Source: Muricea muricata (taxonomy: Eukaryota > Cnidaria > Anthozoa > Malacalcyonacea > Plexauridae). Taken from it: DNA of 64,000 bases. Made by a program: the position numbers and the translations under genes. The stretch covers positions 37,776,180 through 37,840,179 of the forward strand of contig OY979717.1 of assembly GCA_963855995.1 (NCBI GenBank), read 5' to 3'. Below are positions 21,301 to 30,882 of the stretch, piece after piece (the stretch's first letter is position 1; every line of letters starts with the position of its first letter). The notes under the pieces are model-generated. The model was given only the letters and a program-made list of their open reading frames with translations. It was not told the DNA's origin and searched no databases.

Positions 21301-22128
21301 TATGACTGTGTCCGGACATGCCTTAAGTGCCCGTTGAGATCTCTTCACGAGTACAAAGATATTGTTGATGAAATGAAACAAATGCTAAGTCATATAGATC
21401 GCCACTTGAATGAAATAATATTTATCAAATGCAGTGACAAGTCTTGTTGTGGTGAATTTCGATCTCAAGCAGCCAAAGATTTCTTGAGAGAGGCAATGAG
21501 GTTTCCATCCCCATCACAAAGTGCTGTGTATAAGGGTCATTACAACACATTCCTGCAGTAAACCATAGATACGAGCAAACGCTTCGGTGATGCTGGACAA
21601 CCAAACGCGGAGGAAAAGGCCCTTGGGAGTTATCCAATTCGCCCATCTTTCTCTTTCAAATCGAAAACGGAGATGGATAGACATCGAGGTATGTTTCATC
21701 GTCGCCAGAAGTTAACGTCCAAAGAGGTTCAACGTATCTACTGCCAATTTGAAGGATGTGGAAAAGGTTTCCGTTCACAGTCGTCCCTTAGCCGGCATCA
21801 AACGAAAGTAAACCATCGAGCAAGAGACAGGCCTAAACCAACCAACAAGTCCAGAATCTCTAAACCTGCGAAAGCAAGCCTGTCATCTATATCAGACATG
21901 CTGACACAGCTCAAGAGCAAGGAGTCGCAGGAGGGGAGGGGAGATGACAAGCCATGCGCATTAGCAGAATGTGATGTTGCGTCGCTGATTGGGAATCGAT
22001 TTCGATGGGTACAGTGCGACGACTGTGATGAGTGGTACCACGACTATTGTGTTGGGATATGACATCACATGGATGATGCGTTGGCTGCGTTGACATTTGT
22101 TTGCAAACAGTGTGAATCCATGGATTAG
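18396..22128 (+). pseudogene. DDE transposase with C2H2 and PHD-like fingers, broken
   Basis: The N-terminal ORF of 582 codons (18396-20144) begins MSKQLTLFGKRAS. It has a helix-turn-helix-like region (ISISTTRRLFHAPNKG) and the first catalytic Asp in ILSMDDMAKIKV (D563/D564 of this ORF). A TGA at 20142-20144 interrupts the conserved sequence, which reads on in frame (SDMPNLNDHDFPVPNYLL). A one-base shift near 20225-20240 (GGAGGGAAAAAT) then moves it to the next frame (20107-21561). That frame holds the second Asp in NEGPDF and the Glu in YSAFNPIEHCW, 39 residues apart (DD39E). After TAA at 21559 the frame resumes with C-x4-C-x12-H-x5-H (CQFEGCGKGF) and a PHD-like WVQCDDCDEWYHDYC, stopped by TGA at 22060, then FVCKQC. 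The protein presumably cut and pasted this element. I recognise the family from uncharacterised cnidarian proteins. Confidence 0.75.
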
Positions 22129-22610
22129 GACATGCAAAAAATGACTGTTTATTTATACACAAAGGTCATGGTATTCAAACTTCTAGTTCAAATTGAAAGA
22201 AAAAGTCAATGTTTTCGTCAAGTTTGATTGGTTTGATTTTAATTAGAAGTCCACTTCTCCTTTCAACTTTAACTGGAAGTTTGAATTTATTGATCCTTGT
22301 GTTCTATTTACATTTTGTTGATGTTGTGTTTTCTGCCATATCTTTTTCAGAACGTAAAACAGAGAACAATGTTTAGAGAACGAACAATAGTTATAAAACA
22401 ATAGTATAATAGCTAGTGAACAGTACAAAAGTTAAGAACAGAAACTGAATAAGTGTTTCTGAGGGTTGAAAACTACCTCATTTACAATACTGTACCTTGT
22501 ATGATAATGATCATTTTGACGTGATTTCGTAACAAACATTCGCTATTTTCGTGGCCAAAATATGACTGCCACGCTCGACGTTATTACGGCTGGGTGGATG
22601 GGTACAAGCG
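22129..22610. other. 3' non-coding region of the transposon
   Basis: Follows the transposase remnant; AT-rich, no ORF recognised. Near the right repeat is TGCCACGCTCGACGTTATTACGGCTGGGTGG, a partial, diverged echo of the inverted-repeat sequence that may be a subterminal transposase-binding site. Confidence 0.45.
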
Positions 22611-22661
22611 TAAGCGTCGATTCGACGTCTAGCGTGGCAACATGAATATGGATGCGGCCCC
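22611..22661 (-). repeat. Right terminal inverted repeat of the 5.1-kb transposon
   Basis: Inverted copy of 17540-17590, ending GGATGCGGCCCC, followed by the TTA target duplication at 22662-22664. Confidence 0.9.
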
Positions 22662-22753
22662 TTATTAGTTCAATATGTGGCTATGTGACTGTCATACTTA
22701 CCAGTAGTGTTCTTTTTTAATTCAATACTAGATGACCATGTGTTTTCAATTGT

Positions 22754-23464
22754 CTAAATCCACAAAGAGAACATATCAGAAATGAAACATGCTAAAAATT
22801 GACCATGATGCCAATGATCACAACATAAAGCCTCGTGCATCAACTTAAGACAAACAAAGATTGGTTTATGGTCACTAAAGTATGACTCCAATATGCCAGA
22901 TGAATGAACAACATGTGGAATATTAGTATAAATATGATCTATGGAAGTTTGATTGTCTGTGGTAAATTGTGATATCAATTGGGAGTATCAACTACAGTTA
23001 GCCAAGTTTTGCATTAAAGCTTTTTGCTCACTAGAGGGTTTCAATAAGTCATTATATTAAATTTATTGCAGTTGTACCTAAGAGGTGGTATAGGGTAATC
23101 AAAGTGTAGATTTAAAGTACGTAATTGTGCTATATGGCGTTCGGACACTATTTTCCGAGTGAATGTCATCATTTCTGAACAGATCAAATCCATCAATTGA
23201 ATACTGTTCATCCTTGTCTCATGCACACAAAGCTGTTTCAACAAAGATACTTTTGTCTGTTGCTTGAACATCACAATCCCTTGATATGTGAAGATGAAGT
23301 GACCTGACATTGTGAAATAGTATTTTTAAAGTGTTTGTGTAAGAAATTGCTGTGAGATCTGGAACACATGGAAATAATTTACATTTTGATCTGAGCCTGA
23401 CCATTTCTTCTTTGACCTTAGGATTAACTTTAATTTTGTCCTCACTTAAATTTAAAATATGCAA
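22754..23464 (-). pseudogene. Helentron endonuclease domain remnant
   Basis: Blocks in different frames match an apurinic-type endonuclease domain as carried by Helentrons and non-LTR elements. They are KILFHNVRSLHLHISRD (about 23330-23270), a degenerate middle with ETRMNSIQLMDLICSEMM, and IDHIYTNIPH...LESYFSDHKPIFVCLK (22930-22840). The terminal SDHKP motif, which carries the conserved Asp-His pair, is kept. The N-terminal catalytic Glu region is scrambled. The domain would nick target or donor DNA in an active element. Confidence 0.7.
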
Positions 23465-23661
23465 CTTATCAATGCTTCCAGCTCTACTAAGACCAACATA
23501 GTGTATGTGCTCTCTGGTTGAATTTGGGAAATCAACAACTGCTTCATCAAGGGTATCTCCCCGACAAGATGAATTGTTTTAGCTGCGGCTGGCCTTAGAG
23601 GGAACTGCTTTCAATTTTAGAGGGAACTTCTTTTTTCAATTTTAAATTGTCGAGTTATCTC

Positions 23662-24877
23662 CTATATTGGTGTCCAATGTCTTTGTATATGTGTCCTATA
23701 CAAGTGTGAGTGCAGCCCTATAGCTTTAGTAGAATCTGATGGGATCCTCTGTTTAAATTGCTGCTTCTTATCATCAGAAATATTGCCTACTACAATATCC
23801 ACTGCTTCTATTTCTGCTTTGCTATCACTACAACACCTAAACGTTTCATTATTATGATTATCCACAGATTTATTAGTGGTAAACCAGTGCGTGATATTTG
23901 AATTGTAATGGTTTGATTGCAAAATTCTAGTTTTTAATTGTTCAATATCATTTTGTGAATGACACCCGTCTTGAAGCCGATTCAAAAGTCCTGCAAACTG
24001 CTAATCTTCTTTTTGTCTCATTATTTGAGTGAGCTGATACATCTCAAAATACTCTTGCCAAACATTTAAAGCCAGTGGGCCATAATCCTTATTGCCATTT
24101 TCAAAAATCCATTTGTCAAACACTGGTTGAAGCTGAAACAAATCTCGTACAGCAATAATACTGGCACCTCCAAATGGCATTTTTGAGCCCATAATTTGCT
24201 GCAAGCGTAAATTGATGAAATTAAACATACCAGTACCACCAACCATTGAAATCTCATCAATAAAAGTACAACTTTGAGCTTTCTTAGCTTAGATCGAATC
24301 GTATCAAGTCTGTCGTTGTCAAGAGCAGTGTAATGAAATCATCTGTTTGCAGGTAATTAAAGTGCTGAGTGTACAGTGTTGCCTCTAATATTATAAGCAG
24401 CTTTGCCGGTTGGAGCAAGTTTGATGACTTTTGCTTTATCTGGATTCTCTCCAACAACATGGTTTAAACACTTTGTAACTGCCTCGTATAAGGCGTTAGT
24501 AACCCAGCTATTTCCTACTCCAGCACCACCACTTAAAAAGAGTGATAACTCATCATCACTTACTTTGACAGAATGGACTGCTTTTGCTCTTTATTTAGAG
24601 ATCTAACAAGGTTCCTAAAGTCAGTATCATTCTTTCGGTTGGTTGGTAACTCTACATTATTTGAGCTGGGATAAATTCCAATATCATTTATCAAGTCATA
24701 GTGACTGTGATCTGTATTTTTTCCAGGATCAAAACAACCAAACAATTGACTAGCCTGTTTTTGAGCAAGTCGATCTTGTTCATCTAGATGTTGCGCATTA
24801 GGTGCAATAGTATTGCATTGATCACACTCAACTACAGGATTTTCTGAATCCTCTCCATGTGATATGTCTTCAATCAC
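23662..24877 (-). pseudogene. Helentron PIF1-type helicase remnant with mutated Walker A and motif III
   Basis: Helicase motifs are readable in order. The linker block FGCFDPGKN...DIGIYPSSN leads to Walker A reading GGAGVGNS, where the essential Lys is Asn (codon at 24510-24512). Then come LAPTGKAAYNIRG and Walker B FIDEISMVGGTGMF (intact). Motif III reads SIIAVRDLFQLQPV, with Arg where Gly is expected. LTQIMRQKED follows, ending at TAG 24001-24003. The next ORF (23985-23662) continues with NRLQDGCHSQNDIEQLKTRI. Loss of the Walker A Lys predicts no ATP hydrolysis. PIF1-type helicases unwind DNA for rolling-circle replication of these elements. Confidence 0.8.
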
Positions 24878-25660
24878 TTAGACGAGAATATCAGATTGAA
24901 ATTCAAATCGCTGCTTATTTTTCAAAATTAAACTTTCTAATGACTGATACATTGGCAAGTAACTTTTACATGTACCCAAAAGATCTTTGAGTTCATTTCG
25001 CCAAGGAGTACAAAGCATGAGTTGTTCTCTAAAATAATTATCTGGATCCTTGACTTTGTTAAATCTTAACGAGCGAATGACTTTTGGTGTAGATCTTTTG
25101 ACAAACATTAATCCTCCCTTTAGCTGATACTCTTTTTGGTTGAGATCAATTGCTTGATTACCAGAAAAATCGTCATCAGCATTAGGCTCAAAATCACATT
25201 CAGCTAAAAAGTCATTTTGAATCTTGCTTTTTGACTGTTTAGATTTATGATGAACACACAGTCATACCAAGCAGCAAACTCTGCTAAGCGCACATGTTTT
25301 AACTGATTTGGTCTCCTTTCATATTGTTTAATCAAATTACTCAATATTTTGAGACTCACTATTTTGAGAATTATCTGGCAGTGTTCATCCTTCAATCTCA
25401 GTAAAAATGTTCTCTCTTCAGGGTTTAATATATTAATGAACACAACATTACGTGACGATCGTTGCAGAACCATTTGCAACACTAGATAAACAGCCTCTTG
25501 GGCACATATTTCAACAGAATTAAGAAATTTGTTTCCAATATGTCTAATCTGACTTAACAAGGCTTTATTACCTAACTTTGCTTCCTCACTGGCTTTTTCT
25601 AAAAGTTTTCTCATTCCTCTTTGCCCTTTTGTTATATACGACAAAATATAAACAGCGCAT
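24878..25660 (-). pseudogene. Helentron Rep C-terminal/Y2 and linker region
   Basis: About 25660-25600 reads AVYILSYITKGQRGMRKLL, matching the Helitron Y2 segment with two tyrosines, which covalently join DNA ends in active elements. It continues with QIRHIGNKFLNSVEI and AQEAVYLVLQ. After a break, a second ORF (25108-24878) has TPKVIRSLRFNKVKDPDNYF and REQLMLCTPWRNE, a conserved Helentron linker. Both tyrosines appear intact, but the flanking sequence is frameshifted. Confidence 0.75.
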
Positions 25661-25756
25661 GCGCAGGGATCTAATACATACTGTATATCTATGTTTGCTC
25701 TTCAAGCTTTCAAAAGGTCAAAATTGTAGCTATTTCTCTTGAGAAAGAGTGTAGCG

Positions 25757-26742
25757 TTATTGTATAGCCTTTATATATTGATCATCTGTCAAATGCATTT
25801 CTTCAAGAAATTGCTGATAATTTTTCGTGCTTCCATACTTCATGCCAGCTAGTTTATCAACAACCAGAGCAAAATTAGTTTTCATCTCCTCAAGCTCTTT
25901 TTTATCAATGTCTTTTTCAGCTAAACGTTTCAATACCATTGTTTCAAACATAGGTGGCATGGGGAAATTGAATCTACAAGTGTTTTTTCCATTTTTTACA
26001 TGTTTTTGCATATCTATGTGGTTGTAAGTTCAATAAATCTGCCTGAATGTCTTGAACATCATCACTACATGAAACATATTGATCAACAAAGGAAGACACT
26101 TCTGAATGCAAGTTTTTACCATATAAAGGTGCATTTTTAACCCAAAATAATGCATGTATGTGTGGAGAACCTTGTTGCTGAAATTCAACCCTGTAAAAAA
26201 ATCCTGCACATCACCAATAGGCTTATGCTCACCCTTAATAAAATTATTGATAAGCAAATGAACCATGTGATTAAAGTGGTGAGCACATGTAACTGGATCA
26301 TTTTGAGTAAAATCAGATTTTTTTTGCCATGTCATCTCCGTTATTTCATCGTCACTGTAGTCCTTCCCCTCAACAATTCGACCTAAGATTCTACGTAAAT
26401 GTGGCCATCTACAGCTACAGAAAATGAGCAAAACTATGTTGGTTTTCCGAGTTGTCTTATCATAGCAAACAAGTCCTTTTTGCATTTCTCAAAATATGCA
26501 GGGGAACCTCAAAGATTTCTTAAGACTCTAAATCCTTCACCAAGGTGCACTAATTTTTAGACGGAGGCTTCTGATTTTAAGTCACCTGCCTTGTACTTTT
26601 TCCCTTTAATCTTACATTTTTGAAGGGCGATGGAAGCTGTATCTTGAATCCTCTTAATTTGGAGTTTTTTCAGTTTGTAAAATATACTAGGAACAGATTG
26701 TGCAACTCTTCTATCTCGACTTTGCATTTCCCATTTACACAC
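25757..26742 (-). pseudogene. Helitron-like N-terminal and HUH Rep nuclease remnant
   Basis: DRRVAQSVPSIFYKLKKLQ (26742-26557) is the conserved N-terminal block. WPHLRRILGRIVEGKDYSD and DPVTCAHHFNHMVHLLI (26485-26250) follow. The relaxase motif reads GSPHIHALFWVKNAPLYG in a neighbouring frame, with the HUH residues at 26154-26162 intact. Further on are VDQYVSC and a His/Cys block, then CRFNFPMPP (25975). Frame changes at A-rich runs separate these blocks. The HUH nuclease would nick single-stranded DNA to start rolling-circle transposition. Confidence 0.78.
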
Positions 26743-27125
26743 AGTACTATAATGAACTGGAACTAGTCTGTACTCGTTATCAACTCTACGTTCTCCACCA
26801 AAAATTGTTGGGAAGGATAAGTACCTAATGGTTTATTACCTTTCCCAGGTGCAAAGTTAAATACTAATTCACTGTCCTGAGCTGTATCAGGTTCAACTAG
26901 CAATGTACCCATTACCGGGCTGGACGCTCTTCAATTTCACACCAGTTATCATCAGAACTATCCTCAGATGTTTTACAATTAATAAGGTCTTTACCCTTGT
27001 TTTCAAGTTCATGCTGCTTAATAATGTTTAACTTATTGTTTTCACCCACAATGATAGGATTAGTATTGCTTTGCTCACCTTGTTCATTCATGCATTTAGG
27101 CTCATACAACAAATTGTTTCCTATT
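26743..27125 (-). pseudogene. Helentron region between OTU and Rep blocks
   Basis: Contains a degenerate FNFAPGKGNKPLG-like block, which precedes the Rep region in Helentrons (about 26870-26820), and an acidic, Asn-rich ORF (27154-26912) without recognisable domains. Frame breaks are frequent. Confidence 0.55.
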
Positions 27126-27758
27126 TCATTTGTGTAAGTATGAAGAAGAGTCATTCACCTGTATACCTTCATTTATAAATAATTTGCTATTCTTTCCAAG
27201 ATACTGGGCAGCCTTTAGCACCTTCAAAGGCCGAATACTCTGGAATGTGTAGTGGTGTTTATAACCAAGATGCCTCTTTAGTTTGACTGGAATGGTTTGC
27301 AATTCATCCATTGATCTTGGCAAAACATTGACATTGTTTAGGTAAATCCCCATATTACTAGATAGAGGCAATCTATCTAGCATGCTTTGAGAACATTTAG
27401 ACCATTTATAATTGTTACCAAACTGTGAATAAACATAAATATCTACACTGAAAAGGGAAGCTGCTGCAAAGATTTCAATATCAGTCCCCCACACACCACT
27501 GCTCCTCATGTTACTTGTGGCTAAATAATCATCTACTGAACTACTCATAGGTGGTCCAAGAACATGTTATATACTGTTTATATGATCCACTATTTTTTGT
27601 CTCAAAATCATCTGGTATGTTTGTCTACCGGTTAAAAAATATGACTGTGCTCTAAATAAACAATTGCCATCCGCTGTAGTCCGATAGAGTTTCGTTCGAG
27701 TAGCTAGAGGTTTTGATGTTGTTTCATTGCATTGAAACATAAGTGGGATATTTATCAA
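27126..27758 (-). pseudogene. Helentron OTU protease domain remnant
   Basis: The first piece (27758-27567) has TTADGNCLFRAQSYFLTG with the catalytic Asp and Cys. The second (27548-27126) has SGVWGTDIEIFAAASLFSVDIYVYS. The segment after GIYLNNVN, which normally supplies the catalytic His (NHY-type), is replaced by unrelated residues, so the protease is probably dead even apart from the frame breaks. OTU domains are frequent on Helentrons but their role in transposition is not known. Confidence 0.75.
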
Positions 27759-28336
27759 AGAGCATAAGAAGCCCTGAAATTCTCTTCATAGAGGGCAAAA
27801 ATGAAACGATCTGTCGATACACTGCTGTGAGTCGTCCATACTGATACAGTGAGTGAAAATATATGCAACAAGTCAAATGGAACTTACCAAGATATTGTTA
27901 GTTTCCCCGCAGGTCTTGTAGTTGTATTCCGTGATCGCTAAATCATGAATTATTTAAATTAACAAAAAATGTGTCATGTGCGTGTATACCTAGTATATAT
28001 TTGAACAAAGTATTGTCAATATTTGACTTTAAAGGTAGGCCAGTGTGCTTAGCAGCAGATGTTGACTCAAGTAGCAAAACAGATGGTAAATATAGCACAA
28101 CCAAACCAAAAAGAAATGCTCACCTTTAGTAACTTTTGCAGTAAAATTTTTGATCGCTGGAAATCCCTCTTCGGACTGCCAAAGCAAAAGAACGAACGCG
28201 TGTTCCAGCCTGATTGGCAGTTCTAAAACACCCGATTCCCAGGCAAACAGTGCACGCAAAGCAGGTTGGTCATTTTCCAATGTTCAACTGCCCCACACTC
28301 AAGTACCACAAAGACTCACAGATGTTGCTTCACAAC
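27759..28336. other. Spacer between Helentron and inverted satellite arm
   Basis: No convincing gene. GC content is moderate around 28150-28330. The Helentron 5' end should lie here but no diagnostic terminus was identified. Confidence 0.4.
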
Positions 28337-28905
28337 ATCTGCAAGTCAAAAATGACATATTTTGCTTTGTACTTTCAGTTGTGTGTGTTGTACTGCAACA
28401 GAAATTATATGAAAAAGATTGCTCTCACTGTGAGGAACTTTTGATATGCAAAAGTTGTCTGTAGATGCTGTATTTGCTTATTTGACATATGAAAAGTGAT
28501 GACATTTTTATTTTTCCTAATATGGTCAAAAATTACCTATTTTGCCTTGTATTTTCAGTTGTGTGTGTTGTACTGCAACAGAAATTATATAAAAAGATTG
28601 CTCTGGCAGAAAGGAAGCTTTCGACATGCAAAACATGTCTGTAGATGCAGTATTTGCTTATCTCACATATGAAAAGTGCTCAGATTTTCGAATATGGTAA
28701 TATGGCAAAGAATGACCTATTTTGTCTTGTATTTTCAGTTGTGTGTGTTGTACTGCAAAAGAAATCATATCAGAAGATTCCTGTCAATGCAAGGAACTTT
28801 TGATATGCAAAACATGTTTGTAGATGCTGTATTTGAGATTTTTGAAAATTCAAAATGGCTGCCATTTTTCAAATTTCTTGACCATATATGGCATAAATTA
28901 CCCTG
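28337..28905 (-). repeat. Inverted outlier of the 180-bp satellite, about three monomers
   Basis: About three diverged monomers (starting near 28340, 28525 and 28705) are the reverse complement of the large array beginning at about 40.1 kb; each carries CAGTTGTGTGTGTTGTACTGCAA. The last monomer runs into AAAATGGCTGCCATTTTTCAAATTTC and a further ~25 bases. The same boundary sequence, inverted, starts the main array at about 40113-40160. Confidence 0.85.
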
Positions 28906-29087
28906 GTCCCAGAGGTTTCTTTTGTGGGTTTTGTTCTCTTGTGGGTTTTGTTCCTCTTGGTAAACTGCGAGCAAAGAGTGAAGGAGAAAGAAACCTCTTG
29001 TAGCAACTGTTTAGTCATGTGGTCAGATTCTGATCATTGTGCTGTGAACTTGTGGCAAACATTGAATGATTGAAAATTTGAAATATC
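28906..29087. other. Leader region of the RecQ-like fragment
   Basis: Contains an inverted pair AGAGGTTTCTTTT (28911-28923) and GAAAGAAACCTCT (about 28987-28999), and a duplicated TTGTGGGTTTTGTTC. It could be the promoter or 5' UTR of the helicase fragment that follows. Confidence 0.4.
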
Positions 29088-29396
29088 ATGGCTTTGATAA
29101 CTAAAAATCTATTCCAGATTATTTTGCCGCAAGTTCTTGAACGCCGTTTTCCTGAAATAATAAAGCTCTCGGACGAACAAAGCAACGCTTTGTTTGGTTT
29201 GTTGCAGCGAAGAGTTGTCTTTGCCATCTTGCCAACCGGCCATGGAAAATCAATAATATTTCAAGTCCTGATCGATTTCTGTAAAGAACTTTTCATGAGA
29301 GGGTTTGCGAACCCAAGGAATGCCATAATATTGGTTATTTGTCCGCTTAATTCTCTAGAGAGTTGGATTCTCGAGACATTACAGCAACTAGCTTGA
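29088..29396 (+). pseudogene. RecQ-like DNA helicase, N-terminal fragment
   Basis: A 102-codon ORF matches the start of RecQ-type ATP-dependent helicases: LSDEQSNALFGLLQRR (motif 0 region), then Walker A as LPTGHGKSIIFQ, then ILVICPLNSLESW (motif Ia). The reading stops at TGA after LQQLA; the DEAH box, helicase C domain and zinc-binding region are absent downstream. The length is a small fraction of the family's usual 400-plus residues. It starts about 180 bases from the inverted satellite arm. In the genomes where I know this family it is multicopy, so a truncated duplicate is the simplest reading. Confidence 0.72.
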
Positions 29397-29668
29397 CAGG
29401 GGATTTACTTGAAAAGCAGGTGATGTGCAACACGAAACCACGTGACGGAATTGAACCTAACAGACCAATCAGAGTCTGTCATCACAACACCGAGTAAAGG
29501 CGAACACTTCAGGTATTGGTTTCACCTTTGTTTTTATAAGATTTTTTATCGTATTAAATATTCCGATTTCATGTCGTTGCTGGAGTTTTCAGGAAGACTA
29601 TACATCGTTATCTACTAGTTTGAATTTTGTTTTGATCAGGTGCAGTATTTGTGTGTGTTTTTCCCTTC
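29397..29668. other. Spacer, no gene recognised
   Basis: Between the RecQ-like fragment and the mariner left end; contains an ACCACGTGACGG motif near 29439 but no coding signal. Confidence 0.4.
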
Positions 29669-29670
29669 TA

Positions 29671-30649
29671 CCAGGTGGCACAAAAAAAAGTTAACCTGTT
29701 TGACTAGGCATAACATTGAAACTATAAAATCTATCACACTGAAACCATGCTCATCGCTGTCATTAATGTTTAATTTAAAATTTGATATGCTGGGTATGTT
29801 TTTTCATGCAGTATTTGCCAAGATATCGAAGTTTTAATTTCAATATGCATTTTTGAAAAGTGCGCAAATTAGCTAAATATGGTCTATTAATTTAAATATA
29901 AAAGGGATGTTTATATGTAATAATGTAGACAACAACGGAGTACTACGCGTTCGTTTTCTAAAGTTGAACGTCTATTCATCTTCAAAAGCATGTCCTCTTG
30001 CATTGATGCAACATGTTGCTCGTGTGACCATGCAGTCAAAAGAACGTTGGATTGTTTGCTGGTCGATGTAGCGGCATTCGGTAACAATTGCTTCACGAAG
30101 CTGTCTCAAATTGTTGGGTTGCTCATCATGCGGCACGTTTTAAATTCTGTGATCAATTTGTAAATACCGTCGAGCAAAACCCTGGTTTCCTAGATCAGTT
30201 AATAGTATCAGACGAAGCAATTTTCAGCTTAAATTCGGAAATAAACGCAAGGAATGTCAGGAAAAACGCAGCGCATGGCGATGGGCACCCAGCCATAAAC
30301 CCAGAACCATTGATTGCTTTCCAAAAGCTCGTAAAACCAAAATAAAAGAGTATATCCATTTGTTTAATGTTTCGATTTGAACTTCATTTAAACACTGGGC
30401 GTACGATAAAATAAAAGCATTAATTAAGGCACTATAAGGCCATTTTTAGCAAATTTGTGCACTTTTGCAAAATGCTTATTGAAATTGAAACTTCGATATC
30501 TCTGCTAATATTGCTTGAAAAAGCATATAAGGCATATCAAATTTTAAGTTAGACATTAATGAAAGGAAGAACATGTTTTTCGTGTGATAAACTCTTTAGT
30601 TTCGGCGTTATGTTTAATCAAACAGGTTAACTTTTTTTGCACCACCCGG
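29671..30649 (+). mobile_element. Deleted mariner/Tc1-like element (979 bp)
   Basis: The left end CCAGGTGGCACAAAAAAAAG...TTAACCTG is matched inverted by CAGGTTAACTTTTTTTGCACCACCCGG at the right end, with TA at 29669-29670 and 30650-30651. The internal ORF 30088-30345 retains a mariner-type segment: HHAARFKFCDQFVNTVEQNPGFLDQ and VSDEAIFSLN, the latter bearing the first catalytic Asp. The DNA-binding region is frameshifted and the second half of the catalytic domain is missing. At under 1 kb with a broken transposase, it could move only with help from a related element. Confidence 0.82.
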
Positions 30650-30882
30650 TATAAGAACATATACTGTCGCATTTGCACGACTATCATGATTTACTAATTT
30701 GGACAAACTTGTGAATTATTCATATGGGAGGTTGTTCTATTGAGATATTTTTATACAAAACACTTATTTGTATAATGAATATTCAAAAAAGGTCGATCGA
30801 CCCCCATCGACCTCTCCTGGTTTAGCGACTATGGCAATTTGAAACTAAGCACTCAGTGGTATGTTTTATTTTATTTTTACAG

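Larger units (their letters stand above)
17540..22661 (+). mobile_element. 5.1-kb DNA transposon with 51-bp inverted repeats and TTA duplication
   Basis: Terminal inverted repeats at 17540-17590 and 22611-22661 match at 49 of 51 positions and begin GGGG. TTA lies immediately outside each end (17537-17539, 22662-22664), indicating a 3-base target duplication. Within lies a single plus-strand gene for a DDE transposase with zinc fingers (18396-22128). A 3-base TTA duplication is known for PIF/Harbinger and some other groups, but this transposase is not DDE_Tnp_4-like: its C-terminal catalytic block resembles the IS630/Tc1-mariner type. The element is inactivated by nonsense and frameshift mutations, yet the termini are well preserved, so insertion is fairly recent. 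Confidence 0.85.
22680..27758 (-). mobile_element. Decayed Helentron (Helitron-like rolling-circle transposon)
   Basis: Minus-strand coding blocks follow each other in the order OTU protease, Helitron-like N-terminal region and HUH Rep, Y2 region, PIF1-type helicase, then endonuclease/exonuclease/phosphatase-like domain. OTU plus a C-terminal endonuclease is the Helentron arrangement. The single large ORF expected is broken into about fifteen pieces by frameshifts and stops. The exact ends were not determined; Helentrons lack terminal inverted repeats. The element lies directly beyond the right end of the 5.1-kb transposon. Confidence 0.82.
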
